DNA of 64,000 nt from Bombyx mori (Eukaryota > Arthropoda > Insecta > Lepidoptera > Bombycidae). Location of the stretch: positions 6,579,501 to 6,643,500 of the forward strand of contig NC_085127.1 in NCBI RefSeq assembly GCF_030269925.1, given 5' to 3'. Both the position numbers and the translations under genes were made by a program. Positions 44,994-57,045 of this stretch are shown here, piece by piece. The notes under the pieces are model-generated. The model ran no database searches and was not told where the DNA came from. It saw nothing but the letters and a program-made list of their open reading frames with translations. Each line of letters starts with the position of its first letter. Within the stretch, counting starts at the first letter, position 1.

Positions 44994-46130
44994 TTCACTT
45001 AAATTTGTCAATTTTGACATTTGACACAGTGAAGTGTTCGAAAAAATAATCCACAGAAATGTTTATTTAAACCGAAAAAACCTGATTCCATTACCATTTG
45101 TCTATTTCATGTCGTAAATAAAGTACTACCTGCCTCACTGTGAAACTAAGTCGACAGATTAATAGTGAGTGCTCGAGCACAAAAGGTCGGAATAGGATTA
45201 AATTTGTTGCGGATTCACTGCATCGTTCCAGTTGAAATTCGCGGGACTTTTAGACATATTATGCTAGCTAAGTAGGATTCAGGGTGCTTCATTTTGTGGA
45301 AATTTTCCATTGTAATTAAATTCGTAGATGTGTAACAAATTTTAAGTGTAACCAATGCAAATTAATGTGCGATAGTGTACCTGTTGAATTTAAATATTTA
45401 TTTTAGTAATTACCGCGATAGCAACATTTACAACATTTGTTGAAAAAAACTTTAACTCAAAATTAGATAAAGAATCTAATCAGAATGTAAGAATCATTGT
45501 GAAAAAAAATGAAATACACATATTTTATTATTTATTTAGGTTTGTCGTTTATTTTTCGTTGGAAACATGCATTTAAAGAAAAGGGCATATCTTAAAGAGG
45601 AGCTTTATTTATGGGTTTTAATTCCAACAGACTCATGTCTATTAATAACGTAAGTTAATCAATTATCGAAAAGTGTAGAAGAAAACGGAATAAAAATAAC
45701 AAAACAATTTAAAAACAAGACAAGTTATTTTTTTTAAATTAAACACTTGCATCGACTGAGTCCAAAAGATATTTGGCACTACGATAGTTCAAAAGGGAAT
45801 TTACCTTTAAGCAAAATCATTGATGGTTGCTTACAAAGCTTTAGTCAGGTATTAAAATGCGAAGGTTGATGAATTATTCATCAGAGCCCGTGGCTCTGGA
45901 CTGGCGGCCTCCGCTGGGACGCGCCGTCTACTGTTTAATCTTTGTCAATTAACTTACAACGCCAACGGCTACCATAAACAGCATTATCAACACGTTTCCT
46001 GTTGTTACAAGTAAATCCATACAAATATGACATTTAACTCTTCTTTTAGGTTAAAAATGCAATGCAGTGCCTTTTATTTCGTAAAGTAGGACTACCATGA
46101 CTGCGCGACACAATTAAGATCAATTTTTTT

Positions 46131-46545
46131 GGAACGAAGTTCCTTATGGGACGATTCGGAGGGGTACCCTAACCGGGAAAAAACGTCCGTAACGTAAGAT
46201 TTTTATTAGTAATGCACACAGTGTACGACTTAACTTTGAATTACGTACAAATTAGTAATGAACACAGTGTACGACTTAACTTGGTAATAACGTACAAAAA
46301 ATAACATATTTTTTTATCTTTCATTGACCACGATCTCAGAGCGTTCGTTTGCGCAATACACTAACTCTTATGCAAACAACCGTGAATGAAGTGTACCACA
46401 ATAAGTTCGCACGTTACTGAATGACAGTAGGTTGTTGCGAAACCTCCAGTTTTATTTTCTTCATAACTCGAATAGAACTTAAAATTAATACCTATTTTTA
46501 TAATAAGGAACTTCGTTCCTATCCGGTGTCCCACGACACCACACA
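46131..46545. repeat. Unclassified repeat with inverted GGAACGAAGTTCC, copy B
   Basis: Starts GGAACGAAGTTCC and holds the reverse complement at 46507-46519, then GGTGTCCCACGACACC, itself an inverted repeat. Nearly identical over most of its length to 12684-13020. It contains a 45-bp internal duplication (CACAGTGTACGACTTAACTT twice). Nonautonomous element of unknown class, in receptor intron 8. Confidence 0.7.
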
Positions 46546-47679
46546 TCTTTTTTTAAACTGTTATTGCATATGGAGCATACGGCTAATGAATTACCATCTA
46601 ATACTGGGTAGCAGCCGACTACCAGAAAGGCGATGCTCGATTATCCGAAGGTATGAATGATTCATACCAGAAACAGGTCGGTCGGAGACAAACGCGGGCT
46701 CATTGCATAATTAAAAACTAGTCATACGGAATTAATATAATACAATACAATACCGTTTATCTTTCGTAATTAGCGCTTTTAAGTAAAAGTTAAGCTTTGT
46801 AATTTTGTTCAGCTTAAGCGTTGCCCCAAGATTTAGAGATGAGTAAAATCGATTTCTTTTTCGTCTAATAAATCTCATTTCACTGAATAACAAAATGTAC
46901 AGTAGGCTAACGTTGGATTTTTCTCTTGCGGAAAATTCAACATCAAATTCTATTGTGATCAGATGAATTCGCGTGGAAGTAGGCCAGGGTCAATCTGACG
47001 TCTTAAAACTTTTGGCACTTAGCTGAAAGCTTCAATTTATTTCTTTATTCAATGAACAAGTTTGGTATTGCATAACTCTTTCCTAATGAGATAAGAAAAT
47101 GTTTCGGGTTGGGCCTCGTCGTAGAGATGTATAAAAATTGGTTCTAAGAAGCTTCATTAGCTGTTTTGAAATGATTATTACCTTTCTATCGATTTTTTTA
47201 AAAGCAAACCTAATGATTATTTGGTACATGACTTTATGATATGGATTACGGATACATGATTTTATAATTGCAATTTAAATATATTCTGCCACTTAAATTT
47301 TTTTCTAAATAACTTTTTTCTTTGCCTGTAATGTTAATAAATCAATAAAATTCAACACTATATTATCCAGTATTGAGATTTTGATTTTTTTGAAGTTTAT
47401 AAAAGTTATTGGAAAATATATAATTTTAATTCATACCTGGGGGTTTTTGAAATTTTATTTTTCACAGAATTTGTTTTTAGATACGATGTGAATACGATAA
47501 CATCATTTTAATCGAGAAATTTGTATTAACATCGATATTATTACCAAATACAATCGTGACTTAAGACACAAAAAACTTACCATGTAATTAAATATCACAT
47601 AAAATGTACTTAGTCGCCTTCTTCTCATTAGGAAATGTAACATGGTTTCATTAACATCTTTTTCCCTTTTCTTTTACAG

Positions 47680-47733
47680 GTAATGAACTGGACTTACAAA
47701 GGCTTCGCTCTAATGAATCAGATGAAAAAATGA
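47680..47733 (+). CDS. Odorant receptor exon 9 (last)
   Basis: Acceptor CTTTTACAG follows a strong pyrimidine tract. Codes 17 residues, VMNWTYKGFALMNQMKK, then TGA. The T-Y-x-x-x-x-L-x-N pattern is the usual end of TM7 in moth receptors, and phase 0 joins directly to the Gln that ends exon 8. Poly(A) signal AATAAA is at 47806-47811. The 7.7-kb intron before it is the largest of the gene. Confidence 0.85.
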   Translation, partial: VMNWTYKGFALMNQMKK

Positions 47734-47805
47734 AAATTTATTTGATCACATCCAAATTACTTAGAAGATCACAGATTTAACTTATAGAAGCATTCGACTT
47801 TAGTT

Positions 47806-47811
47806 AATAAA
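47806..47811 (+). terminator. Poly(A) signal of the receptor gene
   Basis: Canonical AATAAA 73 bp after the TGA of exon 9, at the usual distance for a short insect 3' UTR. The exact cleavage site is not identifiable. Confidence 0.6.
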
Positions 47812-48355
47812 ATACGTTGCACAGCTTTGTTCTTTCTTTTCCGGAGGTACTTACAAAGAACCGAGGTGCAAACGATACATCTCAAAGAAAATAAAAGAAC
47901 AAATTAATCCCGGCAAAAGATCTAAAGCCTCTCTCAATAAAGGAAAGTATTCCGCGCCTCTGGTGATATGGGTGGAATATTAAATAGGCAGGGAGAAAAG
48001 GGAAACCGCCTATTTATTCACAACTCACCGTTGTGTGACATTGTTCGCGTTTTTATGTCCGTCTCAGCTTTTTACGACAGTTTTCCAGGGTGAAGACCTT
48101 TCAATATTGAACTGAGGTGTTTCGGAAATCCGTTCTCGTGTAATGTGTTGTGATTTTAGAGGATGCCCTTAAACTCGAGCCATCAAACGTGGTTAATCAC
48201 TATAGTTAATCCAGACCTAAAATAAACTCAATTTTTTATCGACTGATTAAAAAAAATTGATAACAAACAAAACAAAATAATAAAACATCTGATAACATAA
48301 ACAATATAAGTAAAGGAACTTCCTTTTCTGATATTAATAATAATATCTGATATTA

Positions 48356-48932
48356 TCTATATATATAAAAGAAAGTCGTGTTAGTTACACTATTTATAAC
48401 TCTAGAACGGCTGAACTGATTTGGCTGAAAATTGGTGAGGAGGTAGCTTAGAACCAGGAGAAGGACATACAATACTTTTTATCAGGTCCCCGGGGGACGT
48501 GATATAAAATGTGGTATAACAAAACGCAACTGATATGGAATAACAAAACGCAACTGACAGATAAACCTAATGTAGTGTATGGTTAATTAAAGTAGAGTTT
48601 TGAAGTTGACCGGTTGATGTGTTAGTTTCGAGTTTCTATTAGATTATTGTGCCGAGATAGGTAAACATTAAGAAAGCCATGCCGTGATCAACACGATCAA
48701 ATCTTTCCCGAAGCCGTAATGCAACTAGGGTTCGAAACATTGCGAGTGAAGGACTGAAGAATAACAAGAAAATATAATAATAACAACTAAAATACATAGC
48801 TAATAAAGTATCATTAAAATACTTGCTTTTTAATTTATATTAATTATCCAAATAAAAAATTGGCCTTGATAAAATCAAAAGTCTGCTCATTTATTGCCTC
48901 TAAGGCGGAACAAAGTTCGCCGGGTCAGCTAG
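48356..48932 (+). mobile_element. Helitron, 577 bp
   Basis: TCTATATATATAAAAGAAAG start after A, and GTTCGCCGGGTCAGCTAG end before T. No ORF. Confidence 0.83.
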
Positions 48933-49216
48933 TAAATAATAAAGCTTGGACGCAAAACAATGAATCGTTTATTAACTGACAAAGTAAATAAAATATCTTG
49001 ATCTATGTCACGACTCGATTTTGTTCGTCCCGTATATCATTAAATAGAGTAAACAATATTAAGCTGAGCTAATGAGATAACGTATGGCCGGAACTGCTTA
49101 ATGATCGATACTATCGTCGAATTATGAGGCATAAGCGATTCATCCATTAGTGACAAATGTTTGCTGCAATCAGACCGGCAACGCGGTCGGAAACTGCAAT
49201 TAATCAACACGTATAC

Positions 49217-49704
49217 CCACTTACACTGTCTGCACTATTGGCAACAATACAACGAGGAAATACATTTGAATGGCTACGTAATTTTGCCATTGAGGCTGTT
49301 TATAGTTTCTGTGTCGCCTCTTTGGTTGCCAGAATTTTTTTTTATTGCTTAGTTGGGTAGACGAGCTCACAGCCCACCTGGTGTTAAGTGGTTACTGGAG
49401 CCCATAGACATCTACAACGTAAATACGCCACCCATCTTGAGATATAAGTTCGAAGGTCTCAAGTATAGTTACAACGGCTGCCCCACCTTTCAAACCGAAA
49501 CGCATTACTGCTTCACGGCAGAAATAAGCAGGGTTGTGGTACCTACCCGCGCGGACTCACAAGAGGTCCTATCACCAATAAAAAACCACTTACACTGTCT
49601 GCACTATTGGCAACAATACAACGAGGAAATACATTTGAATGGCACCGTAATTTTGCCATTGAGGCTGTTTATAGTTTCTGTGTCGCCTCTTTGGTTGCGA
49701 GAAT
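49217..49704. repeat. 119-bp direct repeats flanking a Bm1
   Basis: CCACTTACACTGTCTGCACT begins both 49217-49335 and 49586-49704. Both copies are 119 bp long with three mismatches by eye. The Bm1 at 49336-49585 fills the gap exactly. Confidence 0.93.
49336..49585 (-). mobile_element. Bm1 SINE between 119-bp repeats
   Basis: Reverse copy: poly-T and ATTGCTTAGTTGGGTAG at the left, AGGTCCTATCACCAATAAAA at the right. Well conserved. Confidence 0.9.
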
Positions 49705-50498
49705 CTATGTTCAGAATTTTAGTCTTGTACTATTACTGCCAATATATAAACGTGGTTAAGCAGAAAGGATTCAATCAATATACCACCTCGTTCAATTTAT
49801 TGAAAAATTTAAGTCAGACTCAAAGTGAGCGCTTTGATTAAGGTTTGATAAAAGAAAGCGTTTTGATTAAACTTTTTTTTTTATAGCGTGTAATTTGTGG
49901 AATTTTAATATGCATCTAGGTGTCAAGTAAACTTTGTTTTTACCTAATTTATTTCATTCCTTTTTTGAAATTTCTTTTTAAGCTCGCTTACTACCGATTA
50001 GCTTTGATATTGGAAAGGACTTTTTAAACAGATACGTTAAGTATTTTGCCGCAAGATTTCGTCGTGAAATACCTAGTATATCGCTTGGAACCGGATCGAT
50101 TACATTAGTTCAATACTAATCAAAAGGAATAGAAAAGCCAGCGCGCTGGTCGCTTCACACCGTGCAAAGCTTCCTACAATTCAATTTGCGGTGCTCCGCC
50201 AAACACAAATACTGGCTACACGCCCAGAACAAACTGGCTATTGCTTTGACAGAGCCGAGAAATCTATTAAACAGAATCATTGACCAGTTCGTGTTCGAAT
50301 GGTCAATTAATTTTATCACCGTAGTAGTTATAAAACACATGATCGTCACTGGTGGGATATTTGTGAAGATTCTAAGCAAAATCTTCACTAGGGTGTCGTA
50401 AAAGGCAACTAAGGGAGGCAGTTGAGAAAGAACCGTAGCATTTTCTAAGTATATATGGTGATAACCATCATACTGCAATTACCAACCTATATTTATCG

Positions 50499-50900
50499 TA
50501 GGTGGTAGGGTATTGTCTCCACGAAGAGGTATAACAATCCTGTTCACTTCTGCTGTGAAGCAATCATGTATTTTGGCTTAATGGTTAGGACTGCCGCTAT
50601 GAATATTCATGTGGATAGGGATATTCATTTTGTGATTTCTGTAAGGTCCGGTAATGACTAAACATTTGGTGGTCCATATATATTTTCATACGTCTATTTA
50701 CATTGTATTTTAACCTTATTTCAAAATTGTTTTAACTGGCGAACCCCGGTCCTCCTGGAACTAAGTAGTTACCAGATCCCATAGACATCAACAACGCAAA
50801 TGCCACCAGCCACCTTGCGACATTATTTCTTAGTCTTGGTCTTATATGTAGTAGAGCGGCTACTCAACCCTTCAAACCATAACGTGCTCACAAGATTTTG
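50499..50900. mobile_element. Two old Bm1 relics in opposite orientation
   Basis: 50499-50690 (+) has GGTGGTAGGGTATTGTCTCC and TGCTGTGAAGCAATCATGTA; 50750-50890 (-) has CCATAGACATCAACAACGCA and AACCCTTCAAACCATAACG. Both are much diverged. Confidence 0.6.
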
Positions 50901-50918
50901 AGCATGTGTTTATAATAT

Positions 50919-51824
50919 ATGTGTATAACGTTAGCAGTTGCAGAAGGTCTGCACCAAGGTTCAGTACTGAGTCCCTTTCTGTTCGGCATGGTTATAGACT
51001 CACTCACTGAGGTGGCGCAGTCCTCAGCCTCGTGGACTTTCATCTATGCAGACGACGTTGCTATCTGCACCGAGAGCCGCACAGAGCTACGAGAGGCACT
51101 CCTGTTGTGGAAACAGCAGTTACAAGCCGGTGGCCTAATATTGAGTGTTGCGAAGACACATTACATGTCTTTTAATGACCCAGATCCAGGTGACAACAGT
51201 CCGATTTCCATTGACGGTCAACTTGTAAACATGTGCGATCAATACAAGTATCTGGGTACTATGATGCACAGATCTGGAAATTTAAAATGCAACATTCAAC
51301 ACCGAATAGCCGCAGCGTGGCTAAAATGGCGAGAAGTAAGTGGTGTCACCTGCGATAGGAGGATGCCCGTTAAGCTCAAGGGTATGATCTATAAGACTAT
51401 AATAAGGCCTGTTCTTATGTATGGCAGCGAAACATGGGCGGCCACCAAAAGGAACGTACATACCATTCAAGTTGCTGAAATGAAAATGCTGAGGTGGATG
51501 TGCGGCGTGACTAGGCTCGATAAAATCCGCAACGAGTACGTGCGTGGAAGTCTAGGTGTACGGGACATCGCCGACAAGATGCAGAAGAGTAGGCTGAGAT
51601 GGTATGGTCACGTGAAAAGGAAGCCACCTGACTACGTCGGAAATTTGGCGCTACTGCTCGACCTTCCCGGTCGGAGACCTAGAGGCAGACCCAAGACAAG
51701 GTGGAGAGACGTAGTGCTGAAGGACAAGAGAGAATGCAATGTTGCTGACGAGGATGTCGAAGACAGAGCGAAGTGGAGGAGTAAAGTCAGGAAAGCTGAC
51801 CCCACCACCATGTGGGATAAATAG
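50919..51824 (+). CDS. RTE-like reverse transcriptase, C-terminal part
   Basis: 301 codons without a stop. [20 protein letters not shown] is motif B, and [10 protein letters not shown] holds the catalytic YADD at residues 43-46. [41 protein letters not shown] and [11 protein letters not shown] are the conserved C-terminal stretches of this LINE group. The endonuclease and the first part of the RT are absent, so the protein cannot be active. The first codons come from flanking DNA or a poorly conserved stretch. Confidence 0.83.
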   Translation: MCITLAVAEGLHQGSVLSPFLFGMVIDSLTEVAQSSASWTFIYADDVAICTESRTELREALLLWKQQLQAGGLILSVAKTHYMSFNDPDPGDNSPISIDGQLVNMCDQYKYLGTMMHRSGNLKCNIQHRIAAAWLKWREVSGVTCDRRMPVKLKGMIYKTIIRPVLMYGSETWAATKRNVHTIQVAEMKMLRWMCGVTRLDKIRNEYVRGSLGVRDIADKMQKSRLRWYGHVKRKPPDYVGNLALLLDLPGRRPRGRPKTRWRDVVLKDKRECNVADEDVEDRAKWRSKVRKADPTTMWDK

Positions 51825-51991
51825 CTGGGAAGAGAGAGAGAACGTTAGCAGGGCAGGCTCCATGATGTCTAGGGCCCTAAAATTCCCTGGGCCCACGGTT
51901 TCGCAGTCGCAGACCAGTCCCACATACCCCGCGCACACCCTAGGCGTGGGGACCTCGTAGGAGGTTTGGCACCCAGCACGAAAAAAAAAAA
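50935..51991 (+). mobile_element. 5'-truncated RTE-like LINE
   Basis: Begins within the reverse transcriptase ([11 protein letters not shown]) and runs through a GC-rich 3' region to A11 (51981-51991). The exact 5' junction is unclear and no target duplication was found. The CAGACCAGTCCCACATACC stretch of the 3' UTR recurs near 54060. Confidence 0.82.
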
Positions 51992-52851
51992 GGGGTCCAT
52001 GATGCTTAGTTTTCTTTCAGTGGGCGTCGTTTTGTAATGTCGGAGAAACGAAACAAAATACACAGCTTACTCAGTCAGATTATAATGTCTAATGATTCCA
52101 CAAGGCATGTTATACAACTTTTAGGTAGGTACGTATGTAGGAACACGCGGTGGTCAATATCAACCGCTATAGCCGACTGCCAAACGATAAGTGAGTTGTT
52201 GGCTCCATCGAACGCCGACAGACGGCGCTTGCGTCACGTATCATGTGTTAATTGCGAGATATATTATTATGTATTAATAGCTTATATTCCGTTTCTACAA
52301 GTGTTATTTTGAATCCAGCAATTTATTTATAGTTCTAGTCACACTGTGGGTGGCTTTCATACAAAAATAAATAAGTGAATTGTATAAGGCTTACTTCTTT
52401 ACGTTACATAAGATGTGAATGTGTACGTGTTTACTTCTTGAGGTGAAAAATATAATAGTGTATTTTTAGCCAGTGACGAAGTTGCGCGACGATTTAGCAC
52501 ATTATTTACTTATTTCTGAAGATTATTTATCAAGATTTGAAGCAATTTTTATTTTTAAATTATTCTCGATAATGTTGATTTGGTAAATAATTCAAACAAG
52601 CGAACGCAATAAAAATTCTCTTAAAAATTAACCTATATTTTTAATCGATGACAACTTTATCACTAATATTACTTATTGTATCATCTGCACGTATGTAATG
52701 TAAGAACCATGTCATAATTTTTAGAAGATGCGTAAACGTAAAATTTCCGCTATTGTTAATCAATATATATGTAAGCTTGAGGGTAGACATTATCTTGTTG
52801 AACACCAAGTAAAACGATGTCACTTTTTGATTCCTGATTTAATCAATAATA

Positions 52852-53122
52852 TGTTATCTTAACAATTCACTTTAACACTTGTCCAACTTTAACCAGTACG
52901 TCCAACAGTCACTGAATCACACAACGTAACAAGGATATAGTAAGTGCACCAGGCAAGCGCAGTACAACGAATGTTCATTTCAAGGCACGTTCCGCCTTTT
53001 TATACTAGCCGGCGCAGCTGGCTTATGAGTCACTTCTGTTGCAGCTGTTGTTTACGAGTGGAACGACACGGCCGGCGCGCCTGGCTTGTGTGAGTCACTC
53101 CTATTGCACGTGCTATATAACA
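52852..53122 (-). mobile_element. LTR-like promoter block
   Basis: Bounded by TGTTAT and ATAACA. On the minus strand it has TATAAAAAGG (53004-52995) and two upstream copies of a roughly 40-bp module (53008-53047 and 53071-53112), each with GCCGGCGC and a perfect AP-1-like TGAGTCA. No convincing target duplication. It could be a solo LTR or a host promoter. Confidence 0.45.
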
Positions 53123-53989
53123 TAGATATCGTTAACGCCGTCATATACATACTCTTATTGTTTTTATCTTGTTATTGATGTGTATTTATTTATTGTTCAG
53201 ACTAGATAATGTATAAGCTGTGACTCATTCCGAAGCTAGATGATTATTATTTTTTCAAACTCTTGAAACCACCACTTTTTATGCATGGTGCTTAAACAAG
53301 TAGTGTCGATTGTGGATTGAGGAAGGCGCTACAAAAAGGAAGTCCTAATAGATACCGTGTAGTAAATGCTATAATCTCTTTAAGAAATAAGATCTAAGTC
53401 TTCATTAATTTGGTAAAGCCACTATACGACCAGAGTTCAGTTCTGCTTCTCGGCAGAAATATACTAAGACAATACTATCAATCCATAGAGCTCCCATAAA
53501 CATAAAAGCTAAGGAATATGTCAATTTTATTCTTACACAACTTAGTATTAAAATAAAAAAAATCCCCTATACGCATTATATACACATTGTCGTAAACAAA
53601 ATGAATTATCTATTTGCCCAGCATTTCCTTGAACATGTCAGAGATAAGGTAAAGTTTAACGCACGCAATATTGGATCTAATATTTACATCTCACGCAAAC
53701 TATTGCAAATGTTCGATACTTCGAATTCGCCGACCATAAAATAATTGGCCCGATAGATGTCTTTCGATTATTAAGGAATCAGATACGGTCTACGTTGACA
53801 GATGAAATAATGGCCTATCTAGTATTTGGTCCATCAATAAAAGCCTGATGCGACTATCGATTTTGAGACCAAATTCTTATTTGTATTAGATGATGGTTTC
53901 CCCACTCTTCGCTTACGGCCTAACAGCAGGAGTAAATAGACGATCGGGTTTTGAACCTGGACGGAGATCAGACGTCGGGTATAATAAGA

Positions 53990-54130
53990 GTGCAGGGGAG
54001 TCGCTTAGTGTGATAAGGCTCCAAAAACATCCTTGTCCCGCGATCTGCTCCCAACATCTGCAGATCGTCAAGTCCCACATACCGCGCGCGCCTCTGGAAG
54101 TTCGGCCGCAAGCCAGAGAGAAAAAAAAGG
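53990..54130 (+). mobile_element. Retroposon 3' end with A-tail
   Basis: GC-rich tract ending GCAAGCCAGAGAG then A8, sharing TCCCACATACC and neighbouring bases with the 3' UTR of the RTE-like LINE at 51.9 kb. Probably the 3' UTR of a related LINE. Confidence 0.45.
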
Positions 54131-54449
54131 AGTAGATAATTGATAGGGTTAAATTGATAATATATAGAAGAAACAGATATTGTTTTTTGTAATATCGGAC
54201 TATTGGCCGCGATTTTTGTTGTACTAGTGAACGAACCTATCCTCCTACTTGTTGTTCCCTGGGACAAAAGAGAAACAAAGGATCACAACTATAATTTCGT
54301 GACCCACCTGAGACATGAGGCTGTTGTTGTTTAAGGTCCAAAGGCCCTCGGGTGGGGCAGTGAGCTTTAACAGTTTTCACCATTGCTCTGGGTATTGGGC
54401 TACGCATTGACAACAAGCCAGCTTAGCCCCATTTTTGCACAACAGTGTG

Positions 54450-54501
54450 CCGACAAGCCAGATTATGATATGAGATATGATATCATAATCTGACCTGTCG
54501 G
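54450..54501. repeat. Hairpin, 22-bp arms
   Basis: Arms 54450-54471 and 54480-54501 (AGATTATGATAT against ATATCATAATCT at the core) pair with two mismatches and an 8-base loop. Next to a retroposon end at 54525. Confidence 0.8.
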
Positions 54502-54524
54502 CTAAGAATGTGGCTACCATCTCA

Positions 54525-54690
54525 TGCCACTGAGTTTCTTAATGAATTTTCTCAGTGCGTCGCGATTCCGATCCGATGTAGATTCTACGAAGCACAACTC
54601 TTGCTAGAGCTAGTGTTGACAAATTATCTCAATTTGAGCCTGAGCTCACCTATCCGTCCGGGCTTACCTGAAATAACCCTTTAAACTATT
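54525..54690 (+). mobile_element. Retroposon 3' end (BMC1-like?), diverged
   Basis: CCACTGAGTTTCTTAATGAA through GCGTCGCGATTCCGATCCG to CACCTATCCGTCCGGGCTT. Confidence 0.65.
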
Positions 54691-54699
54691 AGTGAACAA

Positions 54700-55980
54700 G
54701 GATAAAATTAAAAGTGTCATATCTATTGTCCCATTCTTGGAAACTGAAGGCACGCTAGCTTCGTACTAGAAAAAAGCAAGATGATAGTACTTACTCAGGT
54801 GGATTCACAACATTCCCTTCACTAACTTCCTGCTTATTTTTGAACAGAAATAAACACGTGTAAGTTGCATGTATTACACTACCGCGGGTGAAGACCAAGT
54901 TACAGAACAAAACTATACCCACATTTTCATATTATGATACTTTAATATTACAGACACATTTATCTTCGTGTAGAGAAACTTGCGTCTTTCAAAATCAAAT
55001 ACAATAGGTTAATACTTAAACAAATCTATTGATAAGAATATAAAAATAAACATTTTTGGCAGTTTCGTTTCTCTTTTGATTCGAGTACTTGTCAAAACAA
55101 CAAAACTAGTTTTTAAAGTATGTAACTATCTTTATTGTAAAGTTGATAGGATGTACAATGATTAAAAGATAGATATAATGATGAAAAGCTAATTTTTCAG
55201 GCTTGATTTAAGGCTGAACTTGCGGAAAATTTTACTAGCTTTAAACGTGCCAAGTTTTGAGTCGAGGAGATTTATCAATGTTCTTGCATCCACACACTCT
55301 ACCGAATGAAATATTTGGACAATGTGGGAAGACGGAGGTGATGTCAAAACTTTAACGAGGCTAGAATAATATATTCTAACCGATTTTTACTTTAAGTATG
55401 CGATGAATCGGTAATATTAAAATAGACAAGAAAAAAAATTGTTTAATTTTTTATAATGTACCTATCTTTTAGATGATTATTTTTGTTATTTTTTGTTATT
55501 TATTTGTTGTTGTTTCGTGACTATTGCATATTTAGTAGTATAAATTTACAAGAAAAAATAGAACTAAAATGAATCAAAATCAAAGGGTAAGTAGCAATCA
55601 AAGGAAATTGTTGATCAAGCATTTTTTTAAGAGTCGGATGTATTTTTAATAAAAAATATGTGAACGTACAAAATATACTTATGATGACAATTTTTTTTAG
55701 TAAGCATTCTAGATTTTCACATTATATTCTAATGTCTGTCTCCACAGTGATCAAACTCGGTACGAAACGGGCTACGAATTTTAATATGCTTCATCTTCCA
55801 TTTGTCACTCTAATGTTATGTTTCTTAGTTTTTGGAAAACAAATGGCGCACGGGAATGCGTACATTTTTAAACATACAAACATGACTTTTGTATGCGACT
55901 TCATTATTTACAGCCCTGAACTCCAATATTTGAAAGAAAACTAAACATCGGTATATATTTGAGTTTTTGTTCACCACTAA
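54700..55980. other. Anonymous AT-rich DNA
   Basis: Includes an unsupported 94-codon ORF (55660-55944). No repeat recognised. Confidence 0.45.
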
Positions 55981-55982
55981 CT

Positions 55983-56084
55983 TCTAGCACTGTAATTACG
56001 TAGCCAAGGTCCACAGTGGCGACCACACGTGAAAGGACAAACCCGAAATCCATACAAACTTGGGCCTGGCGTTACAGTGCTAGA
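55983..56084. repeat. Short inverted-repeat element
   Basis: TCTAGCACTGTAA at 55983-55995 is repeated in reverse at 56072-56084, a perfect 13-bp inverted pair with 76 bp between. Possibly a small MITE. Confidence 0.4.
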
Positions 56085-56594
56085 ATTTGGGCATAAGTTA
56101 CAATACCTAAGAAGGCTTCATGAGCCCAATTTTCAGGTCTCCCAGCAATGGCCAAATTGGTAAAATCAGACAATGTTTACATTTTAGGTTATGTTTATTG
56201 TTCGAGATATTTTAATAAAAACGATATTTTTGAGGCTGTTTCCTACTAAAGATGAGTAATTTTTTACGAAAGCTGTTGCAACAACAGGTTGCTTTAAAAT
56301 AAAAATGGAACCTGTTACGAGAAATCGCGTGTTAGGTTGTTTACGAAAACGAACGAAAGCCAAAAATTAAAAACAACGTAATGCGAAACGCGCTGCGCAC
56401 GAAATGATTTTTTTAAGGGGTTTTATGACCTGGTAACTAAGACCTTTAGGTCAGTCTTATTTTAATTTTTATGAAAACTTTTTTATATGAAAAACTATAT
56501 TTATATGATAACTTTTTTATATAAAATATAAATCATTACGTGCTCCCATATTATCTCATCACATTTCATTTCATTTTATTTCATGCCTTTTTTA

Positions 56595-56835
56595 TTTTTA
56601 TTTTTTATTGCTTAGATACCCATCGACGAGCTCACAGCCCACCTGATGTTAAGTGGTTACTGGAGCCCATAATCATCTACGACGTAAATGCGCCACCCAC
56701 CTTGAGATATAAGTTCTAAGGTCTCAGTATAGTTACAACGGCTGCCCCGCCCTTCAAACCGAAACGCATTACTGCTTTACGGCAAAAATAGGCGGGCGGG
56801 AGGCGCGGACGCACAAGAGATTCTACCACCAGTAA
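56595..56835 (-). mobile_element. Bm1 SINE, 3' part
   Basis: Reverse copy with a deletion in the GGTACCTACCCGTGCGG region. The minus-strand 81-codon ORF here is SINE sequence. Confidence 0.87.
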
Positions 56836-57045
56836 AGTTATTAATGTAACTACACCATAGAAAAACTCAAAGTACCAAATCGACTTTTTCATGTTATATT
56901 TAAGATTGCCAGTTGAAAATATTTTGAATCGACATGATTTCGTGTCATAACTAAATGGCACAGTTATTTATTTCTTTTAATGATTTTTGTTAGTAGATTT
57001 TGGTGCTTTACGTTACGTTATTCAATGAGATTAAGTTTATAGTCA

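Larger units (their letters stand above)
27183..47733 (+). other. Complete odorant receptor gene, nine exons
   Basis: This is the gene span; the exons are listed separately. Splicing at GT/AG sites with compatible phases (2,1,0,1,2,0,0,0) gives 1230 coding bases, 410 residues, the usual size of a moth odorant receptor. These receptors are seven-helix ligand-gated channel subunits with inverted topology that pair with Orco in the membrane of olfactory neurons. Hydrophobic stretches lie near residues 44-74, 86-106, 142-165, 199-225, 280-304, 314-340 and 376-403. The tail reads like the family's TM7 signature, with SLTTFTQ followed by VMNWTYKGFALMNQM. No frameshift or internal stop was found, so the gene looks functional. 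A canonical AATAAA follows the stop at 47806-47811. Seen: the exons and splice sites. Family knowledge: the role. Inference: expression in antennae or larval organs. The number of the receptor in the silkworm series cannot be fixed from sequence alone. Confidence 0.9.

Noticed and set aside
47640..47733. Whether exon 9 belongs to a different gene because of the 7.7-kb intron
   Set aside because: Phase, strand, the TM7 continuation and the downstream AATAAA all fit exon 8, and no competing receptor exon was found in between.
55660..55944. 94-codon plus-strand ORF with hydrophobic stretch
   Set aside because: No homology pattern, splice context or codon signature; consistent with AT-rich chance.
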